Source of the DNA: Entoloma clypeatum
Taxonomy: Eukaryota > Basidiomycota > Agaricomycetes > Agaricales > Entolomataceae
DNA length: 64,000 bases
Direction of reading: 5' to 3'
Assembly (NCBI GenBank): GCA_963565915.1
Contig: OY751493.1
Coordinates: 4,464,001 to 4,528,000, forward strand
The position numbers were made by a program, and so were the translations under genes. Shown in pieces: positions 30,675-44,299 of this stretch (position 1 is its first letter; every line of letters starts with the position of its first letter). The notes beneath the pieces are model-generated. The model was not told the origin of the DNA. It was given only the letters and a program-made list of their open reading frames with translations, and did no database searches.

Positions 30675-33600
30675 TCCTAGTAGTGAGAAGATCGGGGAAG
30701 TTGGAGCGATGCAGTATTGAGGACTGGCCACCCTTTTATATAGTGTTGTCTGGGCTGGGCTTGAAAGCGGCCGAGGGCAACCCCTTGAGAGGCCTCGAGA
30801 GGGCTCAGGTCCAGTGGGCTTCTCTCCCAATGCCCAAAGCCTGGGCTCAGGCCTTGGCTTTCTGAGTAGGTACTTACCTTGGAAGTCAGTTGGTTCGAAA
30901 ATGCAAAAAGACACATCCGAGCGCCGAAAATGGCCTAAAAAGGAAATATATATAGTTCGCGAGGTCTCCCAACAGACCTACACCACAGGAAGGAGGTTGT
31001 TAGATTCTCTTTAACACCCTCCGGTCAAAATCCCAGAAAAGGATACAATCTGACGTTATCCGACGAATTTCTGACACCAATCTGGGTGTTTCTGAGCACT
31101 CCTGAGCATAACCGAGCACTTCGATGACCAAAATGGTTTATTAAACCTACGAGTACCGTTGCCCCACAGGGTCAGGTCTATTTTTCGGTTTTGGCTGGTT
31201 GCGAAGCTGCAATAGAAGTTGATTTGAATGATGGGGTCCCAGACCTTGACAGTCTGGCAGTCACAGGTCACAGGAAACAATATTAAATATATTAAATACA
31301 TCCTCAAGCCTGAGTAGGCTTGTTGACTTGGAAGAGAAGCGGATAAAAAATATTTGAAGATACCATACTCTTTCATCCGACTGAGTGTTCTTTTAAGGAT
31401 AGATAATCAAACAACTATGCATTGTCCAACTATGTATTATGTAGAGATACACATGACACCCTGCCGGTCCTGTCCTTCACTCTCGCCACTATCTTTGCAC
31501 CCCACGCCATTTGGCGGTTGGGTGCACGGCGGCAGTGGGGTTCGCTGGCAGCAGGAGGCAAGGGGTGGCCGTGAGCATGGGGAAGCAATAAACGGGATGG
31601 ATGCATTGCATAAGACCCATGGCGGTAGCTCATAGTGACGCTGCCAACAAGCCGCTCCTGCTGCCGAATTCAGAGTGTACGCGGCATGAATCACATTGGA
31701 AGTAAAGCAGGGGGCAAGGAGTGGATGGGGCACCAAGGGAGCTGCGATGAAAAGCCACGGGGAAACATCAGGGGTGCGTCATTGCCGGAGACCGAAACGA
31801 ACCGAAGAAATGAACACTACCTCCAGGAATTGAACCTGGCGGCAAGTGAGGCACGCCCAATGGACGAAATTTGTCGGGCACACTTGCTGTTCGGCATTAA
31901 CGATGGCAGCAGTCGGCGGGGGGGTGTTGTTGCCGCATCGTTTATGTATATCTACTTTGACAGCCCTCCTGCTCCTATGGAATTGGGGCTATGAGACGTG
32001 TACAACTAAGAAGAGGTTCAGGGGCTCACTTGTAACCTTCGAGCTCGCAATGCATCGCAATGAACTCTGCAAGGAGAGTAGAAGAAATGGCAGTGGGTTC
32101 CGGGGCGTTTATTGACCACGACATGTGGGTGTTATGTTTGACGGGTGAGGTGTTGGATAACACTCGCATCGTGAAAGGGTGTATGAGGGGGACGAGGTAT
32201 TTGTCAAAGACATAACCTCCATTTGAAATATATCTGTTTCCCAGAGGGTGGGGAGTTAGTTGTGCAATTGGTAACAACACACCCGATGTACAAACATGGT
32301 CGGAAATACCTAAATTATGACCAAAGAGTCAGTAATGAACATACGACGCAAAACACATTGTCCCAGAACGACTCGAAGTGCATATGCACCTTGGGAACCC
32401 CTGCAGGTAGTTAAATTAGCATTTGACGTCATCGTCGTGGAGTCCAAGTGGGACTAAGATTGGTTTGTTGGTAGATGAGATAGAGAATGGGGAGGCTTAC
32501 CCACCCATAGCAACTTCCCTTGTGTCTCCGTCGAACCTTCACTGGCCTCACCAGCGAGGCCTGCGACCGCGAAGGGGATGAGATTCCAATCAACGGCCCA
32601 CAGTCATGTGACCGTTTTGAACTCTCTCTGGTCCCGGAGGCCTACGCACACGCATGTGCAAGGTATGTATGATATACGCATGATGTGTTGCTGAGTATTG
32701 ATACTTTATTGTCCAGGCTTGAGTCTCTCTTGTTGACGACCGCCGGTGATTTTCTCCACAATCGCGACCTGGGACCGACTCGCACTGCAGAAATGGGAGG
32801 GACGAGTTGGGACGCATAATGGACGTGACAGGACGACGAAGAAGAAAGAGCACGATAGTGCATGCAGGAAGCCGGAGGTGAATGCTACACGGTGATTACA
32901 ATCAAGCACAAGACATATATTCAATATACGGTGTCACATCCAGACTGAGGGGTGCCAGCGAGATGTGAGACCCTCTGGCACTCCCAAAGATGGTTGATCC
33001 GACGACTTGACAAGCTTCTTTCGAGCACACCCAGACCTGACCCTGTGGGGCAACGGTATACGAGTACAGTACATCTGATGATATTGGACTTCCTCTGAGC
33101 CCTTCTGAATGAGTCAACTGACGATTGCTCAAACTCAATCCCATCAAACGAAGCCGAACTTTCATTTCAGCCAGTCCTGATAATGATGATCTGATGCCAA
33201 CGAAAGGAATTATTTATTCTTCCATGTGAACGCACCATCGTCGAAGTTCTGGAAACCGATTAGAAGGAGAGGCTGACTGTCGACGAGTGTTCGGATTTTA
33301 GCAACATCCCATCGCGTCCGAGAATTGGGGTAGACATGAGATATCGATGACGCTACGCGTCGGCGGCTACTGAGAACGGCAGTCCCTACCCGGAAACATG
33401 GACATCGATATCAGCCAATGTGTATTCTGTCGATAACATACTGCGTAAGGCCCGGGATTCCTCAGAGTTTCGCGTATCTGGTTTCTCAGGTTCTAGTCCT
33501 GGTCGGCTTCTGGGCAGATGTCGAATCAGTATCCTTCTTATTACCACGGACCTCATTACATTACCATGGTGTTTTAACTTTTTGTTTCATTTAGAGCCGT

Positions 33601-34005
33601 GAGGAAATCCCTGCAGACTCGGGTTCGCCGTGCCCCGACGGTCCCCCAATCAGCAAGCATTCAAGTGATCTATGATAGAGGCAAGGTTCTGAGAAAACTT
33701 GGCAGAAAAGCTCACGCAACTGCAAGTATACATGAATACAGGTGCATATCTGCATAACCATACATGAGACAAGAAGAACACATCATAGATAGATAGATAA
33801 ATGAAGGCCTTGTAAGTACCACAGAGGTGCGTGAATATTAACTAGATACAAGTAACAGTACGAGGGCATGAGTGTGCATAGGCAGACCTTGTAACCTCAC
33901 ACATTTGTTGAGAGATAAATGGTACAACAGAAAATAGACGACGACGACGTCGAGCATATTCGATGGATAGAAACGGAAAAGACGAAGAGCCAGGCAGGAG
34001 GACCT
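30675..34005. other. Long gene-poor stretch
   Basis: Short open frames on both strands, none with recognisable domains or convincing exon structure. Weak candidates are minus 32026-32280 and minus 32902-33165 (VLYSYTVAPQGQVWVCSKEACQVVG). The end near 33700-34005 should be the histone H3 3' UTR. Confidence 0.4.
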
Positions 34006-34776
<771 letters not shown>

Positions 34777-35486
34777 TGTGGAGCGTTGCTGTGAGTTGTG
34801 GGTGGTGTTGTGTCGTGGGGGGTTGGAAAGAAGGGGGAAGGGAAGAATGATTATTCGCAGATTCAAGAGTCATTTTCCACCGCTTTGTTTTCTCACGGTC
34901 CGAAGATACGCACGAGCCACACGGATTCCGAGCGTTTTCGTCCTTGGAAGATTGCTCTTTGTCTTTTTCTTTTGTTTTTCTTCTTTTGTTTGGCGGTTTG
35001 ACCCCGTTTTCTTGGGGCTGAACTACTACTCTGAATGTCTACTTTTGGGTGGGTTTCGTTCGACTGTGTAATTCTCGACCATGAGCTACAGGTGCCCCGA
35101 AAGTGTAGAGAGATTTGGTGTTTGTGCTCCTTTGTTGAGGGCGGAGTGCGGAGTTCGGGCCTCGTTGCCGCTTTCGGCAAATCCCGGTTGCCGTTAGTTT
35201 GCCCAGGCCCCGGAATCGGGGTTGAGTACGCAGACTGCTTCAACGACTCAAGTCGCGATAGCTCGGAGGTCAAACTATACTCTTTACTAGCCTGCCATGA
35301 GAAACTGGAGGGCACAACCGTTCTTCCGCCTGACCGGGAACTGCTACGGAGATTAGTTATCACACCATCGTGGGGCGCAACCAGGTATCCTCTTGCCTTT
35401 GAAACGCGAGCACAGTACATCGATCTCACTTCATCCGTAGTATAAGAGAATGTACATAAAACGGTATAACACTCAATGGAACCGCT
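34777..35486. other. Histone H3 upstream region
   Basis: Contains overlapping open frames on both strands (minus 34893-35429, plus 35035-35445) with no recognisable domains. I treat it as promoter/intergenic DNA. Confidence 0.4.
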
Positions 35487-37846
35487 TCAGTATCCCACAG
35501 CAGCCGGGATAAACGGCCCATCCCAGCACTTGAACCCAACGTCGGTCGAAACCTACACATCGGAACCCATCATCCGTCAAAAAATAATCCCCAGAGAAAG
35601 AGAAGCAAAAACGCACGGCAGTAGAATTACACATCACATCCGCCGCACCCGTCTTGTATAGTCCTTTCGCAGAGTATCCTTCGCGACGATGTTCGTCGCT
35701 GATGCGACCGTCGATCGTCAGAAAGACAAAACGTTTATAAGCTCACTAGTGCCGGGATAGAGATCAAATATAACAACTTCGCGGTCGGTGGCATTCGCTG
35801 CGTAGTACCTGCATGGAGCCGCCCGGTCACTTCAACATAGACTCAGCATGACGGGATCATACCAGCACGGATCACTGATACAAGATCCTTCAAAGTAGTG
35901 GAAGTTGCTGGTGTACAGTCAACTGATATTCGGGGGAGAGACAATGTGAAGAAGACACGCAACTCATCAATTGTTCCTGTGAAGTTTTCGAACGAAAAGT
36001 CCTGGATATGGGTGTTGTTCGTGGCGCTACCGCTATGCTGGGGACCGAGCTCTTTATTCCAATAGCTTGACGTTTCCAGAGGTAAGGACGGCACAGGCAG
36101 AGGGTGTCCCTGTAGGACGTACTTCTGCGTAACATAAATCTATCATAGATGTCAATTGATGAGGAAGGACGGGAAGGAAAGTAGAAAGATGAGAAAATAA
36201 CGCACAGGGAACCGGACGCTTGAAAGTGCGTTGTTCTTCCGGGTGGTGCTATCCACGGTCCAGAATTAGACAAGTGCTACAATATGGCGACACATACTTC
36301 CTGACGAGGCCATTCCCCCAGTCCAACTCTTGAACCGCGCTCCGTATAGCGAGTCTTCCTATTCACAAAGGAAGCAAATAAACCTCAACGCATGATGTAT
36401 GAATGGTTGGTACGTACGACGATAATAATCTCAATCCTAGATCCAAATCCAGATTGAAGCAATATAAATAAGAGGAACGGCAGAAACTTACAAGATATTC
36501 TGGCCATTCGCCACGGACACTCCCGATCCAAGCGAGCCAATAGATAGCCCGTGTCCGCTTTTACAGTACGAGTTCCTGTCGGTGGTGCCCCGTGATATCT
36601 AACCTTCCACCGAATGACGGGCTGCTCACCTGAACGTGATGTTGATCGCGCCGTTCCCAACCGTAAGACAGTCATCCCCGTTTGCGACCCAGCTGTGTTC
36701 GAAGAGCAAGTTGGTGCCTCCTGCGGAGAAACCTATATCGTTCGGTTCAAGAGTTGTCGATTGTTGTAGGAAAGGTCTCGAGACATACCGTCGCTGTTGA
36801 CGGAGAGATTTGAAGAGCCAAATTGAGGTCAGTTTGTGGAAAGAGAAGGGCGACCTACGTATTGTATGGGAATGCCTATCCGGAATGAAAGAGCTTCATT
36901 AGACCTTATGGCCGCCATAAGTACAAGATAAAACGAAACATACACTCGTCTGGTTTGTCGAGATGGCCACAATCTTATTATTAAACACATGCAGATTGTT
37001 CGAGCCTCCCGTCGAGAAGACCCACACAATAGGCTACAGAGTGCGAGTCTCAGCTAGACAGCAGACAAGAAGGTGTCCTAAGACTTGGCGAACCTTCCAG
37101 ATCTTCAGATCCCTGATTACCCCATTGTTGATCTTGCCAAACGCAATGGCGTGTGGACGGTTGACTTGGTTCTCGATGTCCCACCACTGCATTTCATGCG
37201 TTGATCGGATTCATTGATGGGTCGGTGGGAAGGGGGGACTCACCAGTTGGCCATGTCCATCAATCCAGCAGTCCGGGTCGAGTGAGCCGCGGAGGGTGAT
37301 GTTCTTTCCGCCGGAAAATGTGAACCTTCAAGGGAGGGGCCCATGTGAGCGTGATGGTTGTGGGAGCGATGGGGCTTGGGAAGGCGTACCACGACCTCGA
37401 CTGCAGAGTTTAAAAAAAGCTCAAAATGAGCTTATGATACTGATGCGAATTTGAAGACAGTCCTACCGAGGACCCGACGATCGCTATTTCCACAAACACA
37501 ACCCACAAGAAACAAGAAAAGAGAAACGTAACAAACAGACCAGAGCAACGACAGGGATTTGACCAAACAAAGCAACCTTGAACAGCCCCCACATCCGCTG
37601 GCAGCGTCAAGTTCCCCTCCACCCTCACCTCCACATTGGTTAGCTCCTGGAACGTGATCGGCGTGAATATGTTGTATGTCACGCCCTTCTGGAACAGGAT
37701 GGTCGCGTTCGCGCTGAAGTTCCCGGAAGCGAGGGCAGCGGCGAGGGCAGGTGTATCATCCGGGCCAGGCGTGGAGCCGTGTGGGACGATGTATGTTGTC
37801 CAGGCGTAGGTCTGAGAAAGCTGGGTGAGGAGAATGAGAGGCGCAT
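35487..37846 (-). pseudogene. GH28 (polygalacturonase-like) paralogue, decayed
   Basis: Exons align along the whole length with the gene at 39884-42288. Family motifs are readable after splicing: NSDG/F across an intron, VANGDDCLTVGNGAINITF, CKSGHGLSIGSLGSG, then SWTGG-region exons and TSSYWNKELGPQ. Two lesions break it. Relative to the paralogue, four nucleotides are missing in the signal peptide (37820-37846), putting the ATG out of frame with QTYAWTTYIVPHG. One nucleotide is missing in the last exon after the NIVAK codons (about 35675). GH28 enzymes are secreted and hydrolyse pectin backbones. Confidence 0.72.
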
Positions 37847-38724
37847 TTCGAATATCCCGGTTGGCCTTCCCAGGGAGAGAGGACGAGAATCAAGGTGACT
37901 TTATACTGACAAGGATCAACCTCGATCACGAAGAGCAAGATGTCATATGAGAGACTTGAATCAGATGTTCCCAGGTGCTGAGCTGTTCACGATGAAACCT
38001 GTGTCATCATGATGTGGTCTCTTCAAGTAAACTGGGGTTTTGTTAATTGCCGTGGCCGCTGGGATGGACCCGTAAATGTGAACAAATACGCTGGTGGATT
38101 TGGGCTGAAGGACGATCGGTAGCATTTAGCATTGTAAGGAAAGCAGAAAAATCCAGTGGGAGGAGCGTCTAATTTTAGTCTTTTGTTCGGCTCCGGCCGG
38201 ACTGCCGGACCGACGGAGGAATTCGAAATCATGATTGGAGCAAATGTTTATGTTCAAAGTCAGTGGCACTCCTTGAAGATCCAGTCTGCATCAATTAAAG
38301 GTCGAATTTTTGCGAACACAGCTTGCGCTAGACCGTTTGACCGCTGCTTACCAGTGCAACAATCCGAGTCAACATCTTGATGAACTTTTCGAAGTGGTTT
38401 CAATCCCAAGGTTGCCACCTAACTAAGGAGGTAACATCAATGTTTATCTTGTTTTCTAGAAGATCGTAAACCCACTGGGATCATTGGGCGCCTACAATCG
38501 AAATCACATTGGGCATGGTGCATTTCGAACCCTGATTTGTCAAGACTCAAAATGTCACGGTGAGTCTGGGCCTGTTAAAGCGTGATTGTCAGGCAAGGCG
38601 CTCTTTCCCCTCTTCTTTCCCTCGCGTATCGTATAGCCTCTTGTCTCCGAACATACAAAGGTGCGTTTTATCTCTAGTTCTGTTCGTGTCGTTGAGAAAT
38701 GTTGATACTAAAAGGTTCGCAGCC
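37847..38724. other. Intergenic, divergent promoters
   Basis: Separates the minus-strand GH28 copy from the plus-strand hypothetical gene. No repeat or RNA recognised. Confidence 0.4.
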
Positions 38725-39446
38725 ATGCCACAATTCTTGCAAGCATTCTTCGATCGTTATCCCGGGTTCATCTACGATCCCACCCAACCACCTACCAGCG
38801 AGTTTTACCGCCTATCCAAGTCCTCTGCCTGGAAGCCAGACGAAAAGGATAAAGAGATCCCCTTCTTCAGGAACGCCTTGGTGGAGGAGTTCAACGCTCT
38901 GTATGGACGAGAGGACGGCGATATTGGCGATTGGCAACGCTTGTGCCGCGTGTTGGCTATCCAACCCAACTCAGTAGCAGATTGCCTGCAGGTACCCGCG
39001 TGCATCTCAATTCCTCCCTCGCAGCGATACTGAACCTATGCCGATACACAGATGACGAAGGAATCCATTCACGTCAACATCATAGACTTGATCCATCACC
39101 CACAGACCCAGACGCCCGTTGAGTTGTTCGACAGTGAGACGAACTTGAGCTTATACGCGAGGGAAAGGGCCCCGAACGCAAATTTATCAGAAACGGAGGG
39201 CTGGGTCTGTTGGGGAATTTGCTGCGTAACATCAAAGGCTTAGTGGGCAAGAAGCCGAAGAAGTCTCGATCCACATCCCGGGCTAACGTCCCAGGAGCCG
39301 CTCCACCGTCTACTAGTAAATCGGCACGTCGCCGACGAAAGAGAAAGGCGGCAGCAGCGAAGAAGGCGGCTCCTCCCCCCGGGACGGGAACAGATGTCAC
39401 CGTCGCCGATCTTGCAAACCAACTTGCCACGACTTTGACTTTTTGA
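38725..39446 (+). pseudogene. Conserved agaricomycete hypothetical protein, apparently frameshifted
   Basis: Exon 1 from 38725 (MPQFLQAFFDRYPGFIYDPTQPPTSEFYRLSK ... WQRLCRVLAIQPNSVADCLQ), intron 38994-39051, exon 2 (MTKESIHVNIIDLIHHPQTQTPVELFDSE). The general pattern (a short sour-helix domain with WxxLCRVL and HVNxxDL) is common in mushroom genomes, function unknown. At about 39137-39142 the frame shifts. The sequence that looks like the proper continuation (ELIREGKGPERKFIRNGGLGLLGNLLRNIKGL, then a basic tail KSARRRRKRKAAAAKK) is in another frame. The literal frame ends at 39243. Confidence 0.55.
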
Positions 39447-39883
39447 TACAATTACGTGAATCTCCCGACTGCCGCACTCAGTTGTGAATGTACTTTTGGG
39501 TTTTGAATTTTTTGCGCAGCCCCTGATCCAACGGGCGGTAAATGATGATGTCCTTTTTTAGGTCCCCAGCCACCTAGTTTCGATATGGACTAACCATCAT
39601 GACTCTCTTTGTTTTGGCTTTGTAGTTTGTATGTACTACGGGAGACGTGTGTTGCATTGTCCAACCTTGACTTATTTCAAAAGACCGTACTGTAGGCGGG
39701 GGATAAAGATTGGAGAATCGCCTTATCATAGCAGTAAGTGGCCATGTGGATCAATTGAATTGGTTGTATAACAATTGGGTTTACTTAAACGTGAGCACCG
39801 CACCAGGCTATAGTAGTCGCACTGGTATTCATCCTCTATATATTTATGCTGGTATACAAGCGAGACATTCTATAAAGGGGACT
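39447..39883. other. Intergenic stretch between convergent genes
   Basis: Nothing supportable. Confidence 0.4.
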
Positions 39884-42288
39884 TCACACTCGTCCCGCAG
39901 CAGAGGCGACAAACGGCCCATTCCAGCATTTGAAGCCTACGTCGTTCGAAACCTTTGAGAAGAAGTCATCTATCAGAATACAACCCCTCGGAGAAAAAGA
40001 AAGAGAAGGGCGCACGGCGGTAGAATTACACATGACATCCAGCACGCCTGTTTTGTGTAGTGCTTTCGCGGAGATGCCCTTCGCCACGATATTCTTAGCT
40101 GGATCATCGGTCCCAAAAGTTAGACACACAAGAGAGAAAGATGGATTCAGATAAACTTACCGGTGCCAGGGTAGAGATCGAATATAATGACTTCGCGGCT
40201 GGTGGCATTTGCTACGTCGTACCTGCAGACCGCCATATCACCTTCGGTATCCTCAGAGAAAATGAGCAGCAACCATACCAGCATGGATGACTGATGCAGG
40301 TTCCTTCATGGTAGGTAGGATTGCTGCGTGAGATGTCCAGTCAGAATGATCATAGGAAAGTAGAAGACAATGAAGTAACGCAACTCATCGATTGTTCCTG
40401 TGAAGCTCTCGAACGCAAGATCCTCGATATGGGTGTTTTTCACCGCGCCGCTGCTAGGTTGGGGACCGAGCTCCTGGTTCCAATAACTTGACGTTTTCAA
40501 GGATAAGGACGATATACGTGGATGGGGGCTGCCCTGTAAGACGTACTTCTGGGTAACATAGATCTGAGATGCGTATACATTTTGACGAGTCAGAAGGGCA
40601 AAGAAAGGAGGGAGGTGAGGGAAGGCGCACAGGGAATCGGACTTTGGAAAACGTGATCTTCTTCCAGGTAATGCTATCCGAGTCCGCGCCTCAGCACCAG
40701 TCCAGAAAGAGAATATCAAGTGAAGAAAAGGGGAAACGCACTTCCTAGCAAGTCCACTGCCGCCGGTCCAGCTCTTGAACCGCGCTGCATACAGCGAGTC
40801 TTCCTATTGCCCCACCACGCACTCAACACTCCAGCGCTCAATCTGCGGGTGATTTGGACTCACGACTACGACATTCTCAATCCTACATACATCATTCACT
40901 ATATCAACAAAGGACAAGTGAGGCACAACGCGATTACTCACCAAACATTTTGAACATCCGCCACGGATCCTCCCGACCCAAGCGAGCCGATAGACAGCCC
41001 ATGACCATATTTGCAATGAGAGTTCCTGTGAAACGGTTGACGTTGAAACGTCGAATGAAAACACAATACTGGGGTGGCTCACCGGAAGGTGACATTGATC
41101 GCACCACTTCCGACTGTGAGGCAGTCGTCCCCGTTCGCAACCCAATTGTCTTCGAAGAGCAGGTTGGTGCCTGCTGCAGAGAAACCTGTTGTATCCATTC
41201 CGTGAGGTTTATAAAGGTGTATATCTTTCAGGACTGGGGACGTACCGTCGCTGTTGGCAGGGGGATGGCCAGAGTAAGGTAAAGTCATCAGGGGAGAGTT
41301 TGGAAAGCGACTTACGTATTGAACGGGAAGCCCTTGTTCAACACCAGGATCAGACCTCGCGGCAGTCATAGAGAAAGAGACATACACTCTTCTGGTTCGT
41401 CGGGATGGCCAAAATCGTATTATTGAACACATGTAGATCCTTCGAACCGCTCGTTGAGAAGACCTGTGCTATGGGCTACTCCACAGTAAACATCGACTCT
41501 ACAATGCGCCGAAGCGGGTCAGAAATCTTGGCGAACCTTCCATATCTTCAGATCTCTAATAACCCCATTATTGATCTTTTTGAAAGCGACACCATGGGGG
41601 CGGCTGACTTGATTCTTGGCGTCCCACCACTACAGGTCTCATGTCGACCGGTTTTATTGATGGTTTCATTGAGAAGAAGCCTCACCTGTTGACCATGTCC
41701 GTCGATCCAGCCCCATTGTGGGTCAAGTGAGCCACGAAGGGTGACGTTGTTTCCGCCGGAGAATGTGAACCTTGGGGAGAATATGATTGTGAGTGTTTTT
41801 CTAGGGTACTAGGAGGGTACTTGAGGGCTTACCACGTCACTGACTTGCGAGTTGGACGGGGAAGTTAAGATGAGATTGTGATAATCCGGGAATGCCAAGA
41901 GTCCTACCGAAGACCTGACGATCGCTGTCCACACAACATAAGGAGAGGAAACAAGAGCAAGTCAACGTCGACACAACAGATGGGAATAACGGTCACGGGC
42001 TGACCCCGACCCACCTTGAATAGCCTTTACATCCGTGGGCAACGTCAAGTTTCCTTCAACCCTCACCTCAACGTTGCTCAGGTTAGAGAACGTGATCGGG
42101 GTAAACACATTGTACGTCACGCCCTTCTGGAACAGGATAGTCGAGTTCGTACTGTATTTCCTCGAGGCGAGCGCGGCAGCGAGGGCAGGCGTGTCGTCCG
42201 CGCCGGGTGTGGAGCTGTGTGGGACGGTGTAGGTCGTCCAGGCGTAGGTGAGAGCGAGCTGGGATAGCAGGAAAAGCGAGAGACGCAT
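39884..42288 (-). CDS. GH28 family glycoside hydrolase (polygalacturonase-like), secreted
   Basis: Minus strand, about ten short introns. Start MRLSLFLLSQLALTYAW is a signal peptide (an in-frame ATG also lies at 42306). Exon 1 ends at 42015. Downstream exons give WGWIDGHGQ, then the four GH28 motifs: NSDG/F split by an intron near 41245, NGDDC (VANGDDCLTVGSGAINVTF), GHG (CKYGHGLSIGSLGSGGS) and an RFK in place of the usual RIK (ARFKSWTGGSG). The last exon runs from AKNIVAKGIS to VGFKCWNGPFVASAAGRV. The general-acid and nucleophile aspartates are present. The substrate (homogalacturonan or rhamnogalacturonan, endo or exo) cannot be told from this. Secreted, plant-cell-wall acting. Individual splice sites in the middle are approximate. 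Confidence 0.8.
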
Positions 42289-42306
42289 CCTAGGGGAAGA
42301 ACGCAT

Positions 42307-43204
42307 TCGAAGTGGTTTTTTTTTGATTCGCCTTCGATATCAGTACTGCAGAACGTATACTCAGATTTTTATACAGGACCGGCCATGCATTACCGTGATC
42401 GCGGACAAGCGTATCAGAGATCAGGCTTTCGGCCACTATGTCAGGTTCGTTCTTTAGTCCGTTTGAGCGATGAAACCCGCGGGACTCTTCGTGTCCCTCA
42501 TGGTTCGAACGTCGACCCTCCTACTCTCACGACCGCTGAAACAAGTCCATTGGGATTACTGTAAATGTCTTTACTTACTTGAATACTTTCCACGGAGTAT
42601 GTTGGAGCATCACAAAAACCGAGTGTCGTGCTCACTGCTCAGTAGTATCAGTGCTGTTGGGAGTTCGGTTATGTAATCGCCCCTACCGGACCGCCGGACC
42701 GCCGGATGCCTAGTAGACAACGAGTTGTCCGGCCGCGGCGATGGGTTGCTGGTTGAGAAAATCATCCATGGGAAATTCGTAGAGACCTTGGAGTAGGGCT
42801 GGAGGCAGATAGACCATTGGCCATTGAAACTTTTCCGTTCCCTCGTCGAGCCCTGCGGCCCAGTCCGACACCGCACCCACCTCTACGACCTCCTCACAAC
42901 CGCGGGATGTCAATATACTTGTTGCTTCTTGTGCAATAACATCTACAATGTGGATTGGCTCCGAGTCCCTCCTCCAGAACTCCGCCACAATGGCGCTGGC
43001 CGCTACGGTGGGGGCGAATATTGAACCTGAACGTTAATTTAGAGCCATCCTGCCTGTGTCCATCCAGCTCGAGAGCTCCCCGTTCCAGAGGGGGTGTGGA
43101 CGAGACACTGATGATAGGGGGAATCACAGACATGTCGTCACATAGATAAAAAACTGGCGAAGCTTGAACCACTGCCATTACTATCATCAAGCGATCTCTC
43201 ACAA
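42307..43204. other. Region upstream of the two divergent genes
   Basis: Contains one weak minus-strand coding candidate, listed separately. Confidence 0.35.
42710..43040 (-). CDS. Possible C-terminal exon of an unknown gene
   Basis: Minus-strand open stretch TVAASAIVAEFWRRDSEPIHIVDVIAQEATS ... WPMVYLPPALLQGLYEFPMDDFLNQQPIAAAGQLVVY. The composition looks protein-like and an acceptor (cgttcag) lies just upstream near 43028. No start codon or upstream exon could be settled (MSVIPPIISVSS on the same strand is a candidate in another phase). No domain recognised. Confidence 0.3.
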
Positions 43205-43784
43205 ATGGGGGGTCCATACAGCTCAGCGAAACTTTCGTACGGCTTCGTCCTCTCAAAGCCGCAAGCGTTGAAACTCGCTGCAGCATTCAATAAACTGTAT
43301 CGCCCCGGCGATGTTGAGGGCGATGTTGAGGGCGGCGTTGGGGGCGACCACCAGGTAGATATGGATGAGCTGGAGGAACAACTAGGGGAGTGGCTGGATC
43401 GCGATGATACAGCTATATATCCCTATTGGTTCGAAGCCACCGCAGCTGAGGAGGGATATGAGGATAAGAAACTGCTGGTTACCTATGCGGGGATGGATGA
43501 CTCTGAAGTATGCAAACCGGTTCACGAAGTTACAGCTGGGGGGTTCGAAGGTGGGTGGTATGGCGCAGAAGGCGACGCCTTCGAGAAATGGTATATTGAT
43601 ACTGAGCATCGCGATAGGTGTCACTTGTTTTACGGCTCTGTCGCAACCTCTGACGGACTCAAAGTTCCTCGACGAAGCCCAGAAGGCGCTGGAGAGGATT
43701 GAAAAGAGTCAGCTTTTCAAGGACGCGGGATTGACCGATATAGTTCCCCAGTGGATCCTTTCTTCCCGTCTCGAAGGGATCTAA
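43205..43784 (+). CDS. Unknown 170-aa acidic protein
   Basis: Two exons, 43205-43550 and 43618-43784, with a 67-nt GT-AG intron that is needed to reach the sensible C-terminus (KFLDEAQKALERIEKSQLFKDAGLTDIVPQWIL). The N-terminal part is MGGPYSSAKLSYGFVLSKPQALKLAAAFNKLY with a short repeat GDVEGDVEGGVGGDH. No signal peptide or membrane span. I do not recognise the family. Confidence 0.6.
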
Positions 43785-44299
43785 TGGCCTTCAGCTCGTC
43801 GACTACGCGTTCCAAATGAGAGCCGTTCGTTTTACTCTCCTATGTTTTCTGGACACTGTTCAATCATAAGTCCATGATGGCATGACGTTGCACAAGACAA
43901 ACCATGAACGACTTTGTGTGTTGTGAACTAAACAGGGTCAAGTCGCCACATATCCGGATCGGCTGTCGTGGAATGAGAACACTGCGCACGTCCTTGACGC
44001 ATCTATCACGTTTGTAGCCCATGAAAGGTACGAGTGCTCAAAGCATCAGGGGAGAAGGAAATTTGCTGGAGGTGGCTGTGCTTCTGCTGTGCAAGTACCG
44101 CAGGACACAGCGCCATCACTGGACTGACGCCCATTTATCATTTTCGGACGACCTGTTGCGGGTTGTTCCCGATGGCGATGACAGCGGTCTCTTAGCTATT
44201 GGATACCTCAAAATTTTATCTTTTTCTCGCCGACGACACAGACGACAGAAATCCAGCTCGCGCCAGTTCTAGATCGAAAATTCACAAGCCAAGTTGGAA
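43785..44299. other. Intergenic, likely promoter of the transcription factor gene
   Basis: No gene or repeat recognised. Confidence 0.4.

Noticed and set aside
34893..35445. Overlapping ORFs on both strands upstream of histone H3
   Set aside because: No domains, no splice logic, and both strands are open, which suggests compositional chance.
43404..43784. 126-codon ORF as an independent gene
   Set aside because: Its C-terminal half is the second exon of the gene at 43205; the rest is an out-of-frame reading of exon 1.
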